Shown piece after piece: positions 8,701 through 16,846 of a stretch of DNA of 64,000 bases (position 1 is its first letter; each line of letters begins with the position of its first letter). The stretch comes from Tenacibaculum maritimum NCIMB 2154 (GTDB lineage Bacteria > Bacteroidota > Bacteroidia > Flavobacteriales > Flavobacteriaceae). The position numbers and the translations under genes are program-made. Under the pieces are notes generated by a model, which saw only the letters and a program-made list of their open reading frames with translations, did no database searches and was not told the DNA's origin. The stretch is taken from NCBI RefSeq assembly GCF_900119795.1, contig NZ_LT634361.1, positions 868,001 to 932,000 of the forward strand, given 5' to 3'.

Positions 8701-9941
8701 ACCAATCAGATCGCGTATATGGAAAAGGAGGACGCTTGCTAAAGGATGAAGAGTACCATTATAAATATGATGTTGAGGGTCATTTGATTTTGAAGAGTAA
8801 ACGAAGGATCAATGAGAAATTGGCAATGCCAAAGCATGACAATATACTAGATAAGTGGTTAGGAAGTGGAAAGCCGAGTAAGGAGGCTCAATTGGCGCAT
8901 GAGAATTGGCAGTTGGGAGATTGGGGGTATGTTTGGTATGGAAATGGTCGATTAAAAGAGGTGAAGAATCCAGATGGAAGTGTTGTAAAGATGGAGTATG
9001 ATGCTTTGGGGAGGCGAACGTCTAAACGCGCTCAAGGGAAGGTAACGCGTTTCTTTTGGGATGGGAATGTTTTATTACATGAGTGGAATCATAAAGAGGA
9101 GGATACTCCAGCAGTAGTGGTAGATGCAATAGGGATGCTAAGCTATGACAAGGTTGCACCTATAGAGAATTTAGTGACATGGGTATATGAATCAGGTCGT
9201 TTTGTACCCTCCGCCAAGTTAGTAGGCGGGGAGCGTTATAGTATTTTAAGTGACTACTTAGGTACCCCTATTCAGGCATATGATGCAAGAGGAAATATCG
9301 TATGGGAATGTGAGTTGGATATTTATGGAAAAGTACGTAATTTGCATGGAGAAAAAACGTTCATTCCTTTCCGTTACCAAGGGCAATATGAAGATATTGA
9401 AACAGGGTTGTATTATAACCGTTTTAGATATTACTCACCTGATACAGGTACGTATATATCACAAGATCCGATTGGGCTAAGAGGAAATAATCCGAACTTT
9501 TATGCGTATGTATATGATGCTAACACCGAAGTAGATCTTTTTGGTTTAATTATAGTTTATAGAGCGCTTAATGGAGCACAGGAAGCAAGCGCTTTAGCAG
9601 GAGAAGCAATTCAACCAAAAGATATAAATGCTGCATATACTATTCAAGAGCATATTGATGATGGTAAGTTACAAACGCAATTTATATCTACTACTAAAAA
9701 GAGAAAAACAGCAAACTTTTATGCAAAACCTTTCCCAAGGAAGGGGAAAATGGAAAAAAGTACGATCATTTCGATAGATACAGATAAATTACCATCAGGA
9801 AAAACCTTTGATATGTCTAGCGGTATAAATCCTCAAACAGGAAAAGAATTAACATTACCAGGCTTAGCATATGCGAGAAAGGATGCTGAAGTTTTAATAG
9901 AAGGAGAGATTCCGAAATCTGCTTATACTATATGTAAATAA
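5739..9941 (+). CDS. PAAR-like/RHS/YD-repeat protein with C-terminal ADP-ribosyltransferase-like toxin
   Basis: This 1400-residue polymorphic toxin has in order: an N-terminal PAAR-like part (1-170; HPYVGMVLDPADYIPF, GTNVHINGLKRG), a short glycine-rich hydrophobic stretch (GGMLTGLLAGLGFGALM), a DUF6531-like entry (PINLINGAVLYEGGDFGFSG, near 210), many YD repeats (about 330-1190), and the RHS core end (YYNRFRYYSPDTGTYISQDP, GNNPNFYAYV, DLFGL at 1266-1270). The tip (1271-1400) has Y1274-R1275, FISTT at 1315-1319 and EVLIEGE from E1384, the R-S-E triad layout of ADP-ribosyltransferases. The PAAR-like head suggests delivery on a type VI spike; no T6SS genes are in the window. The core is more G-rich than the tip, as expected for a swapped tip. 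The start ATG gives a complete head. Confidence 0.85.
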   Translation: MLLADTHLTFVVGIDIHFTTMIPFNPFHPYVGMVLDPADYIPFIGTNVHINGLKRGNSDTSGVIVPLVHIPLFTPPWLMTPIIGHESMNFYASDTVFSDSTRLSPKGHMLMTCNDIGIPLSLSVGGGKKFKIVPTLFSPTSFSLPTPTGLPVNVGGPYVPDWGGMLTGLLAGLGFGALMKYGKKVFNKVLKKAIGPNWLSRQLCKAGFEPINLINGAVLYEGGDFGFSGVLALSWDRSWYSDSDYVGWLGHGVHSCYDRALELYPSEDALGLRLEDGRIVGFPTLLKEEEFYLRSEKITLKRISEGYVAQDHVSNTYSYFTAFDVKKQQYQLTRIANADGLGIDFEIVNNRLQRIIDSGSREVNVFYNDAGFISKMSLLSGGYSEDLVSYRYDDYGNMTGIIDALGHCTSMEYVGHLMVKKEDRNGQCFYWEYDEWNRCVHTWGDGGWQEGWITYHKEEGYNLVKDANQAITTYYYEPNQLVTGVKDPMGVCTYTQYTAWMEVYRELDGAGRVTGYSYDDRGNRTSICYADGTKEYFMYNSKDLLEIWINPEGEKTLYVYDELASHRIKSIVGEDQVATHFNYTSEGLLSEIRKEGNVLSLSYDARYNVKTWRENGKVLKRWDYNDRGRVIAEYIPNQMPNYFSYDALDRVLEITGSDGKEIHFRYNQYDEVVGVETGGHEVSFSYTPMGSLSSRTENGVKVSFEYDKMEQLRSIRNERNERYFFTRNRSGKIIKEQGFDGLEKRYRYNEAGEVIHIERGGGRYTSYEQDALGRITRASYEDGSWETYSYNKNGALIAACNQGISIYLERDAKGRVVKEIQSPTLGGGTEHSHEVEIRYNKLGQRTHVVSSLGAEVVSRYNQQGLIASISAQSEALKEQHKAWEASLEYDSQGRELERYVTGGVHSKMRYHLGNPVGQSMYSHGEQRGYRGYTWDTNRQLLETRSHLNQDPIGFSYDAFGNLARAKYSYKDILFKTPDAVGNLYKEEDQSDRVYGKGGRLLKDEEYHYKYDVEGHLILKSKRRINEKLAMPKHDNILDKWLGSGKPSKEAQLAHENWQLGDWGYVWYGNGRLKEVKNPDGSVVKMEYDALGRRTSKRAQGKVTRFFWDGNVLLHEWNHKEEDTPAVVVDAIGMLSYDKVAPIENLVTWVYESGRFVPSAKLVGGERYSILSDYLGTPIQAYDARGNIVWECELDIYGKVRNLHGEKTFIPFRYQGQYEDIETGLYYNRFRYYSPDTGTYISQDPIGLRGNNPNFYAYVYDANTEVDLFGLIIVYRALNGAQEASALAGEAIQPKDINAAYTIQEHIDDGKLQTQFISTTKKRKTANFYAKPFPRKGKMEKSTIISIDTDKLPSGKTFDMSSGINPQTGKELTLPGLAYARKDAEVLIEGEIPKSAYTICK

Positions 9942-9944
9942 AAC

Positions 9945-10259
9945 ATGAATTTTTTAGAAGAATTAAATAAAATCGAAAGAGATATTCTAGCCTATTATGA
10001 GAAATCTTTTAATGAAGAAGTAGAAGAATATCAGCAAAATACTTTAGTGAAAAATAAGCTAAAAGAGTTGATTATGAATGTAAGAGAAGATCCTGATAAG
10101 GTCAAAGAAGCTTTATTGGTATTGGCAAAATATACAGGATGTGCAGAGGACCAAGAAATAGCAGAGGACATAATTGAAGCTTTGCAAAAGGGCAATTATA
10201 TTACCAATGAACAAATTGATTATTTTGATGAGAATGCAAGTACAGGAAGATGGTTTTAA
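9945..10259 (+). CDS. Probable immunity protein for the RHS toxin
   Basis: This encodes 104 residues, starting MNFLEELNKIERDILAYYEK, acidic and helical throughout, without signal peptide or membrane segments. It begins three bases after the RHS stop, so it is co-transcribed and probably translationally coupled. In polymorphic toxin systems the gene directly after the toxin tip encodes the cognate cytoplasmic immunity protein, and this one fits in size and place. It does not resemble the immunity protein at 1653, matching the difference between the two toxin tips. An ADP-ribosylhydrolase fold is unlikely at this size; binding and blocking the toxin is the simplest model. Confidence 0.7.
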   Translation: MNFLEELNKIERDILAYYEKSFNEEVEEYQQNTLVKNKLKELIMNVREDPDKVKEALLVLAKYTGCAEDQEIAEDIIEALQKGNYITNEQIDYFDENASTGRWF

Positions 10260-10771
10260 TATAGAGAAGCGGAAAGAAGTGAGGTATAAAATTGAAAAGG
10301 AATATTAATTCATTGTTTTGACGGTATGGAGGAGTTTCAGAAAATAAGGCATTTCACATAGTGTTGAGTAGTAGTTTTTTTAGCCAATAAAACTTTCCTT
10401 CAAAACATTATAATGAAGTTACATTATTATAAATCACGGAACTTTATATGATGTTTTAATGAGATTGTTGTATGGAGCTGGTTATTGGAATGCCTCTAAT
10501 TACAACGCTCTTTCTTTGGATGCATATTATGTACGGGAAGATAATTTTATAAGAAAGATCTTGAAGAAAATGATCTTGCCTATAAGGTGGGGGAATAGGA
10601 AAAAGAGCAGGTGTTATTAAAAAATAGTATGTAATAACGCGAATTAAAAAAGAATAGATACCAAGTTATCTTAAAAAAGAAAGGGGAGTCTTATTTAGTA
10701 TGGAAAGAAGGTATCGTAAAAATCAAAAGGTAGGCAAACCTTTTAACAAATATAATGGGGGTAACCAATAA
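10260..10771 (+). pseudogene. Third decayed toxin cassette
   Basis: There is no intact gene here, but ordered remnants exist. A forward frame near 10460-10550 reads YGAGYWNASNYNALSLDAYY, and another from about 10640 reads KKNRYQVILKKKGESYLVWK then VGKPFNKYNGGNQ, stopping at 10769-10771. That stop overlaps the first bases of the 10755 gene, the layout of a toxin tail followed by its immunity gene. I read the stretch as a worn-out RHS toxin tip. The toxin type cannot be told. Confidence 0.5.
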
Positions 10772-11285
10772 GGAAATCGATTTAATGATCGAGTTTATTT
10801 TAGGTGATATAACGGAACAAGAATTTTTAAAAAATTATCCTATAAACCTGCAGGAGGATAAAACTTATTTATTAAACTTAGTTAAAGAGAAAATAAAAAA
10901 GAAAGATGCAAATAACTTAAGTATAGTACTTGACACCATAGCTTTGTTAAATATGTATAAAGATTATGATCGTCAGCTTTTTTATAAAAAGATAATCAAA
11001 GAAGAATGGCATGAAATGCATAGAGACTTGATAAATTTATTAGATAAAATAGAAGAAAATGAAGAATACTTTATTGAACCATTGAGTCGCGTATATAGTT
11101 ATTATAAGGGAGGAATAGAAAACCTTATGAATCCCATTTGGAATACATGTTTATGGAGTTTATATAAAATTAGAACCAAAAGAGCAATGCATGTAATTGA
11201 AGCACATTGTAATTCAAAGTATGAATACATTAAGAAAACATCAAATAAGATTATGGAAGAATCAATAGAGGTTTCAGTTGGTTAA
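10755..11285 (+). CDS. Probable orphan immunity protein, helical
   Basis: This encodes 176 residues starting MGVTNKEIDLMIEFILGDIT; highly helical, with the look of HEAT-like repeats (YLLNLVKEKIKKKDANNLSI, RAMHVIEAHCNSKYEYIKKT). There is no signal peptide. Its start lies 17 bases inside the tail of a decayed toxin, and it is the last gene of the RHS island before core genes begin. Position and shape suit an immunity protein kept after its toxin was lost. The function is inferred from context only. Confidence 0.5.
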   Translation: MGVTNKEIDLMIEFILGDITEQEFLKNYPINLQEDKTYLLNLVKEKIKKKDANNLSIVLDTIALLNMYKDYDRQLFYKKIIKEEWHEMHRDLINLLDKIEENEEYFIEPLSRVYSYYKGGIENLMNPIWNTCLWSLYKIRTKRAMHVIEAHCNSKYEYIKKTSNKIMEESIEVSVG

Positions 11286-11400
11286 AAGAAAAGCTACTAA
11301 TAAGTAAGAATACAATTAATACATTTTTTTTCATGGCAAAACAACTTTTGGGAGGGCGGATGTAATAATTTAAATTTAAAAGGTCGTATCTTCGCGCGAT

Positions 11401-13380
11401 ATGAGGATTAGAAGACTTTCAGATTGGTTACCAACTACAAAAAAGGAGGTGAAATTAAGAGGATGGGATGAATTAGATGTCATCCTTTTTAGTGGAGATG
11501 CGTATGTAGATCATCCTTCCTTTGGGCCAGCAGTAATTGGTCGTATTTTAGAGAGCTACGGGCTACGAGTAGGCATTGTACCACAACCAAGTGTACATGA
11601 TAATTTACAAGATTTTGAAAAGTTAGGAACTCCACGTTTATTTTTTGCAGTAACAGGAGGATGTATGGATTCCATGGTGAGTAATTATACAGCAAGTAAA
11701 CGTAAACGTGACAAAGATGCTTATACACCTAATGGAGATAAAGGGTTTAGACCTGATTATGCTACCTCGGTTTATACTAAGATTTTAAAGGAGAAGTTTC
11801 CAGAAGTTCCAGTACTAATAGGAGGTATTGAAGCCTCATTACGTAGAGTAACTCATTATGATTATTGGTCAGATAAATTATTACCCTCTATTTTAGAAAC
11901 TTCCAAAGCTGATATGCTAGTATATGGAATGGGAGAGCAACCTTTGAGAGAAATTGTAGGGTTGCTTCAAAAAGGAGTGCCATTTTCAAGCATAAAAACA
12001 GTAAAGCAAACAGCATTTCTAATAAAAGAAGAAGAAAAAGTACCAAAGAATAAGAATTGGTCAGATATTGAAATCAATTCGCATGAAGCTTGTTTAAAAG
12101 ATAAAAAAACATTTGCTTCGAATTTTAAAGTAATTGAGCAAGAATCTAATAAATTACATGCAAGGCGTATTTTTCAACAAATAGGAAACCAAAGACTGGT
12201 CATAAATCCGCCATTTCCAACAATGACAGAAAAAGAAATAGATGCCTCATTTGATTTGCCCTTTACGCGTTTACCGCATCCAAAGTATAATAAACGAGGC
12301 CCTATTCCTGCATTTGAAATGATTAAGTTTTCTATCAACATTCACCGAGGATGTTTTGGAGGATGTAGCTTTTGCACTATTTCGGCACATCAAGGAAAGT
12401 TTATAGCGAGTCGCAGTCAAGAGTCTGTTTTAAAAGAAGTGGATAAGGTAACCCAAATGGATGATTTTAAAGGATATTTATCTGATATTGGAGGCCCTTC
12501 AGCAAATATGTATCAAATGAAAGGGAAAGTTCAGTCTATTTGCGATAAATGTGTGGCACCAAGTTGTATTTCTCCAGTCATTTGTAGTAATTTAGATACT
12601 TCACATAAGCCATTAACAAAATTATATCAAGCAGTAGATGCACATCCTAAAGTAAAAAAATCATTTATAGGAAGTGGAATTAGGCATGATATGTTAGTGC
12701 CTGAATTTAATAAAAATGCAGACCCAAAAGAATTGGATGCTTATACAGAGGAAGTAATGACCAACCATGTTTCTGGGCGTTTAAAAGTAGCACCAGAGCA
12801 TACCTCTGATCCTGTTTTAAAATTAATGCGTAAACCTTCATTTAAATATTTTCATTTATTTAAAAATAGGTTTGATCGTATCAATATTAAAAAACGATTA
12901 AAGCTACAATTGATTCCTTATTTCATTTCTAGCCATCCAGCTTGTGAAGCAGAAGATATGGCAAACTTAGCGGCAGAAACCAAAGATATGGGCTTTCAAT
13001 TAGAACAAGTTCAAGGTTTTACACCAACACCTATGACGGTAGCTACCGTTATTTATTATAGTGGTTATCATCCTTATACTTTAAAACCGGTAAATACACC
13101 AAAGACGAAAAAAGAAAAAGAAGATCAGCATCGTTTTTTCTTTTGGTATAAGAAAGAAAATAAAGCTTGGATTAGAAATACGTTGAACAAAGTTGGACGT
13201 ACCGATTTATTGCAGAAGCTATTACCAGAGAATAATTCTTGGAAAAAAAATAAGCAAGCAAGGGAAGCGAAAAATACATTTGATGATGCTGTTACTTTTA
13301 AGCCAAAATCAACAAGAAGAAATACATCAAGAAACAAATCGAAAAATAAATCAATAAACTTTAAAAACAGAAGAAAATAG
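11401..13380 (+). CDS. YgiQ family radical SAM protein
   Basis: This encodes 659 residues, the usual length of YgiQ (UPF0313). The N-terminal half carries a B12-binding-like region (DVILFSGDAYVDHPSFG, VTGGCMDSMVSNYTASKRKR). The radical SAM cluster motif is C318-x3-C322-x2-C325 in HRGCFGGCSFC. The C-terminal third has HVSGRLKVAPEHTSDPVL and a basic, low-complexity tail rich in Lys, Arg and Asn. The family is conserved but its reaction is not known. It sits alone, separated from the RHS island by 115 bp, and is followed by a weak hairpin and an outer-membrane gene. This is where normal chromosomal content resumes. Confidence 0.92.
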   Translation: MRIRRLSDWLPTTKKEVKLRGWDELDVILFSGDAYVDHPSFGPAVIGRILESYGLRVGIVPQPSVHDNLQDFEKLGTPRLFFAVTGGCMDSMVSNYTASKRKRDKDAYTPNGDKGFRPDYATSVYTKILKEKFPEVPVLIGGIEASLRRVTHYDYWSDKLLPSILETSKADMLVYGMGEQPLREIVGLLQKGVPFSSIKTVKQTAFLIKEEEKVPKNKNWSDIEINSHEACLKDKKTFASNFKVIEQESNKLHARRIFQQIGNQRLVINPPFPTMTEKEIDASFDLPFTRLPHPKYNKRGPIPAFEMIKFSINIHRGCFGGCSFCTISAHQGKFIASRSQESVLKEVDKVTQMDDFKGYLSDIGGPSANMYQMKGKVQSICDKCVAPSCISPVICSNLDTSHKPLTKLYQAVDAHPKVKKSFIGSGIRHDMLVPEFNKNADPKELDAYTEEVMTNHVSGRLKVAPEHTSDPVLKLMRKPSFKYFHLFKNRFDRINIKKRLKLQLIPYFISSHPACEAEDMANLAAETKDMGFQLEQVQGFTPTPMTVATVIYYSGYHPYTLKPVNTPKTKKEKEDQHRFFFWYKKENKAWIRNTLNKVGRTDLLQKLLPENNSWKKNKQAREAKNTFDDAVTFKPKSTRRNTSRNKSKNKSINFKNRRK

Positions 13381-13398
13381 TGGATACGCACCACTTTT
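13379..13398 (+). terminator. Weak hairpin after the ygiQ-like gene
   Basis: AGTGG and CCACT pair around ATACGCA, followed by TTTTAATT. The stem is only five base pairs, so read-through into the 13416 gene is likely. Confidence 0.35.
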
Positions 13399-13415
13399 AA
13401 TTAAAACCCCATCAC

Positions 13416-14051
13416 ATGAAAAAAAAATTTTTAATCTTAGCATTAGGTTTAGTTTGCACTGCAAATTATTCTCAAGAAAAAAAGCAAATCAGTAGCATTG
13501 ATGCGCAACGTCCAACCTTAACAGAGTCGTACTCTATTGTAGATACTAATATGCTGCAATTAGAAAACGGTATAGATTTTTATGAGACATCAGATACAAG
13601 TTACAATACCTTTTTAAGAGGAGCAATATCTGATAGAATAGAGTTAAGAGCGGCTACAGATTATAAAACGTTAAATACTGTTGGCGCAAAGGCGGTTGTT
13701 ATGGCACCGAATAAGACAGTATTAGGAATTGGAACCTCTTTTATTTACAATAGGAATTTAGATAATAAGTCAAATGATTTTAGATTGGCAATGTCTAAAA
13801 GTTTTAATAAACTTTTTGTTACATACAATCTAGGATATGATGTTGATTTTTATAATATATTCCTTGTAGGAGTTCCAATTAGTAAAGAGTTTAATTATTT
13901 TGTAGAATATTATAATAATACGTTGATAGATAGAGTACATACTGGAGTTACATGGATTTTTCATAAAGACATTCAAGTAGATATTAATGGAGGATGGATG
14001 GAAAATGAAGAATGGTATGGAGGAGTAGGATTATCTTTCAGACTGAGGTAA
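13416..14051 (+). CDS. Outer-membrane transporter-like protein
   Basis: This encodes 211 residues with a signal peptide (MKKKFLILALGLVCTANYSQ). The mature part alternates hydrophobic and polar residues like a beta barrel and ends in an aromatic/charged strand (GGVGLSFRLR). Phrases such as RPTLTESYSIVDTNMLQLEN and GISDRIELRA-type strands match the small family often annotated as putative transporters related to the MetA pathway of phenol degradation. A strong terminator lies 20 bases after the stop. Substrate unknown. Confidence 0.6.
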   Translation: MKKKFLILALGLVCTANYSQEKKQISSIDAQRPTLTESYSIVDTNMLQLENGIDFYETSDTSYNTFLRGAISDRIELRAATDYKTLNTVGAKAVVMAPNKTVLGIGTSFIYNRNLDNKSNDFRLAMSKSFNKLFVTYNLGYDVDFYNIFLVGVPISKEFNYFVEYYNNTLIDRVHTGVTWIFHKDIQVDINGGWMENEEWYGGVGLSFRLR

Positions 14052-14070
14052 AAGCAATTGAAAATTATAG

Positions 14071-14103
14071 AAAAAAGGTTGGGGAATTCCCCAACCTTTT
14101 TTA
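14071..14103. terminator. Strong terminator after the outer-membrane gene
   Basis: AAAAAAGGTTGGGGAA and TTCCCCAACCTTTTTT form a perfect 16-base inverted repeat with flanking A and T runs. It can act in both directions, so it may also end transcripts of the leftward NAMPT gene whose stop is at 14273. Confidence 0.92.
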
Positions 14104-14272
14104 ATGGAACAAAAAGAATATTTGGTTTTGATAAGAAAGTATATTATGGACCGAAGTAAAAGCGTTTTTTCTTTTTTTTGATGTGTTAGAAAAAGAAATT
14201 AAGAACAAAAACAATACATCATTTTGCAATTTAGATAAAGAAAATAGTCCTCATTTTCTTTTAAGATGATTT

Positions 14273-15730
14273 TTAAATTGTGTTTTTAATTCTATCTCTG
14301 ATATCAGTAAGAGTTTGGTCGCTAAGTAGCTTTCCATCCCTAAAAACCTCCTTTAAAGCCCCCTTTTTTTCTTCATTCCAACTTACCTGATCATACAATT
14401 TATAAATGCCATTTTCTTTTTCGACTTTCAATAGTCCTTTGGCAGACTTTTTAGTTCCATCATCAGTAATAGGATCTTTAAAAATTTCTCTTCCTTTTCC
14501 AGCAACTTCTCCATAAGTGGCTTTCATTGCAAAGCCAAAAGTATCACGAGTATTATACTGATAGGTAAAAGAACCAATGCCTAGTACAACGTTAGTAGAA
14601 GCAAAGCCTTTTTGCTTTAGGCGTTCGCAAATTTCGGTAGCCCTTTCAAGGGTAATACTGTCTCCATAAATAGCTCCAATATGACCATCTAATTCTTTAT
14701 ATCCTTTGGTATTTGTACTTCCTCCAAAAGTATCCCAAAGCAGTTGAATGACTCCTTTCTTCTCTGCATTCGTCTTTCCGTTAGGATTTCCACAAATGAT
14801 AGCAACAGGATCACCACTATCAGGTCTAATGACTACTTTACCGTTACGAGCAACCACTTCTTCTTTCAGATTAGGAAGGTACTCGGTAAGTACTTTCCAT
14901 AAATCCCAAGTATCAGAAACAATAGAAACAATTCCGCTAGGATATACTTCTGTAATTAGTCGTTTAAAGGTTTCTTGCTCTCCTATATTAGTTCCCATAC
15001 ACATTACAGAATGTTCTGTAGCAGGAACAGACCCACCCACCAACTCTGTGTTAGAATCAGCATGATAATATGTTTCTAAAAAATCTATTGCAGGAATGGT
15101 ATCAGTTCCGGTAAAACTTAAAAGGTGCCCTGCTGCACTAACGATAGCAGCTTCTAATCCCCCCATTCCTCTCATAGAGAAATCATGGCCTTGCCAATCA
15201 ACAAGCTCAGGAGTAGAAGAAGTTTCTTCAGCATAGTTATCTAATATTTTTCGATACTCTTTAGCAATAGTGGCAGAATTACAAGGCAGCCAAATTGTAG
15301 TAGATAGTAAAGTTTCAAAATAATTAGTTAGCCAGAAGAAGTTAGGCAAAGTATTATACATAGTAAACATTGGTACTTTGATAGGTACTGATGCTCCCTC
15401 TGGCAAAGCTTTGATAACCATAGGGATATATCCTAAATCATGTAGCGCTTCAATATGTTTTATTCCTACTGCATTATCTCCTAAGTAATTATTAATTCGT
15501 CTGTTGTATTTCTCGCAAATAATTTTTTTAGGTTGTTTAAAGAAATTGTTCTCAAAATCTTCAAGGATATATTTTTTAATAAAGTATTGTAAACCAAAGA
15601 AAACAACGTTCTCAATACCTTGGATTCTACTTTTTCTCGGAGTCCAATTAGAATATACTAATGTCGTTTGATTAGGATATTGTCTTCGGTGATCTACTTT
15701 ATAGCCGTCAGTGTATAGTAAAGGGTTCAT
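14273..15730 (-). CDS. nadV: Nicotinamide phosphoribosyltransferase (NAMPT family)
   Basis: NAMPT joins nicotinamide to PRPP, giving NMN for NAD+ salvage. I choose the ATG at 15730 (485 residues, MNPLLYTDGYKVDHRRQYP), because the frame upstream continues only to a TTG inside the operator. Family marks: DFSMRGMGGLEAAIVSAAGH, SVPATEHS with the likely catalytic His near residue 240, VVIRPDSGDP near 300, and QKGFASTNVVLGIGSFTYQY. Length and motifs match full-size NAMPT. The gene is the last of the minus-strand NAD/ADP-ribose cluster but has its own palindromic operator one base before the ATG. Partner genes (prs-like, NADAR, ADP-ribosylglycohydrolase) also allow a NARP1-like role, in which a NAMPT homologue uses ADP-ribose pyrophosphate instead of PRPP. 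Confidence 0.93.
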   Translation of the reverse strand: MNPLLYTDGYKVDHRRQYPNQTTLVYSNWTPRKSRIQGIENVVFFGLQYFIKKYILEDFENNFFKQPKKIICEKYNRRINNYLGDNAVGIKHIEALHDLGYIPMVIKALPEGASVPIKVPMFTMYNTLPNFFWLTNYFETLLSTTIWLPCNSATIAKEYRKILDNYAEETSSTPELVDWQGHDFSMRGMGGLEAAIVSAAGHLLSFTGTDTIPAIDFLETYYHADSNTELVGGSVPATEHSVMCMGTNIGEQETFKRLITEVYPSGIVSIVSDTWDLWKVLTEYLPNLKEEVVARNGKVVIRPDSGDPVAIICGNPNGKTNAEKKGVIQLLWDTFGGSTNTKGYKELDGHIGAIYGDSITLERATEICERLKQKGFASTNVVLGIGSFTYQYNTRDTFGFAMKATYGEVAGKGREIFKDPITDDGTKKSAKGLLKVEKENGIYKLYDQVSWNEEKKGALKEVFRDGKLLSDQTLTDIRDRIKNTI

Positions 15731-15731
15731 A

Positions 15732-15778
15732 GTACATAATTTAATTTGCGTCAAAATTACGCAAATTAAATTATGTAC
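15732..15778 (-). promoter_or_regulatory. Perfect palindrome, NrtR-type operator of NAMPT
   Basis: Two perfect 20-base arms (15732-15751 and 15759-15778) surround the spacer CAAAATT. The core is TTGCGT (15746-15751), seven bases, ACGCAA (15759-15764). The palindrome ends one base before the NAMPT ATG, so a bound repressor would block the promoter or ribosome site. The same 6-7-6 core occurs before the prs-like gene, and a variant before the Nudix regulator, which is the likely ligand-sensing repressor. Confidence 0.8.
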
Positions 15779-15800
15779 ACAAATTTTTTCTAGAAGGTTT

Positions 15801-16496
15801 TTAATTTAAATTTTCTTGATATTTCAAGTCAATAATATGCTTCCCTTCGATTGTAATATTATTTTTGGTAACTATTATGATTTTAAAGAGCCAAGTAATA
15901 TCAAAATCATTATTGCTAATTGAAGTGGGTAGTGATTTTTTAGGGAAAGGAGCAATGTCAATTGCTGAATTTCCTTGAAGAAGTATTCTGTTTATTTTAC
16001 TTTTAAAGAAAAAGCTTAAAGCGGTAGATCTGTTACTTCCGTTATCGTAGGTTACCATTTCTTGTCCTATTAGCTGGTAGTTGATTTTTTGAATATTAAG
16101 AGTTCGTTTTTGAAACCGCAAATGCACTTGATAAGAATCGTTATCTTGATTTGTTAATTTAAAATTAATAGGACCGATGGATTTTGAGGGACCGATTTTG
16201 TAATGATAAATACCAGCGGTTAGGAGCCCATAAGAACATATAAGAGCAATTAAGATATATGTGTTTTTAGTACTTATATAAAAAATGATCGCAGCAGTTG
16301 CTATTATAGATAAGCCTATAATTAGTATAGTTTTAGCATTTTCCATTCCAGGTTGTATAAGTCCAGTTGCATTCTTTAATTCATAATTGCTATCCCCTTT
16401 AGCTATAATTATAGGGGTTTCTTCAAAGAAATCAGGAGAGATAAGTCCACTGATATATCCTCCAATTTTAAAATTAGATAATTTATGATTCCTCAA
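15801..16496 (-). CDS. Membrane protein with arrestin-like C-terminal region
   Basis: This encodes 231 residues. An N-terminal soluble part (about 1-52) is followed by two membrane helices (TILIIGLSIIATAAIIFYIS near 55-74 and ILIALICSYGLLTAGIY near 81-97). The soluble C-terminal part alternates in beta-strand fashion (YQVHLRFQKRTLNIQKINY, YQLIGQEMVTYDNGS, FDITWLFKIIIV), which resembles an arrestin-type beta sandwich. Its ATG overlaps the stop of the arrestin-like gene before it (ATGA). With the ATPase and arrestin-like protein upstream it forms a three-gene unit inside the NAD/ADP-ribose cluster. I do not recognise the family; the arrestin comparison is by eye. Confidence 0.55.
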   Translation of the reverse strand: MRNHKLSNFKIGGYISGLISPDFFEETPIIIAKGDSNYELKNATGLIQPGMENAKTILIIGLSIIATAAIIFYISTKNTYILIALICSYGLLTAGIYHYKIGPSKSIGPINFKLTNQDNDSYQVHLRFQKRTLNIQKINYQLIGQEMVTYDNGSNRSTALSFFFKSKINRILLQGNSAIDIAPFPKKSLPTSISNNDFDITWLFKIIIVTKNNITIEGKHIIDLKYQENLN

Positions 16497-16846
16497 TAAT
16501 TTTCACTTTCATTGGTAATATCAACTTTGGTTTTGATGAGTATCGATTGTGATACATTGATGCCGTTAAATGTAACATTGTAAATAGGAGAGAAAGAAAA
16601 GGGAATGCTTATTGATTGCCCTCTTGATATTTCTTTATATTCATGATTAGTAAAAGAATTTAAGAGGATACTATCGGTTTCTCCTTTTCCATGATGTTTG
16701 AGGATTAATGAAATTTGAATGTGCTCTAATTTTAAATTTATAGTACTATTATTTTTTACAGAAACTTTTCCTGTAATTTTTTCATTCGCATAAAATGTTG
16801 TTTTGTCAAATATGTTACTTATACTAGCAAAATTTTTATAACTCAT
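16493..16846 (-). CDS. Arrestin-like/Spo0M-like small protein
   Basis: This encodes 117 residues. The pattern FYANEKITGKVSVKNNSTIN, then LEHIQISLILKHHGKGETDS, then GQSISIPFSFSP, follows the first half of an arrestin-like or Spo0M-like beta sandwich: a request for polarised strands, G-x-V-x-V, and a P-F-x-F turn. It is shorter than full arrestins and overlaps the ATPase gene by 11 bases and the membrane-protein gene by four, so the three must be co-translated. The role is unknown; such folds often act as protein-binding adaptors. The assignment rests on pattern resemblance only. Confidence 0.5.
   Translation of the reverse strand: MSYKNFASISNIFDKTTFYANEKITGKVSVKNNSTINLKLEHIQISLILKHHGKGETDSILLNSFTNHEYKEISRGQSISIPFSFSPIYNVTFNGINVSQSILIKTKVDITNESENY

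Noticed and set aside
6418..9480. Short open frames inside the RHS gene on both strands
   Set aside because: They are shadows of the 1400-codon frame, which has continuous YD-repeat coding.
5739..11285. Insertion sequence or prophage as carrier of the RHS island
   Set aside because: I found no transposase, integrase, terminal inverted repeat or target duplication at the borders; cassette exchange explains the remnants.
11489..11728. Minus-strand frame inside the ygiQ-like gene
   Set aside because: It overlaps a well-supported radical SAM coding region and has no leader or family pattern.
15731..15754. TTG start eight codons upstream for NAMPT
   Set aside because: It lies inside the perfect palindrome; the ATG at 15730 begins the conserved protein.
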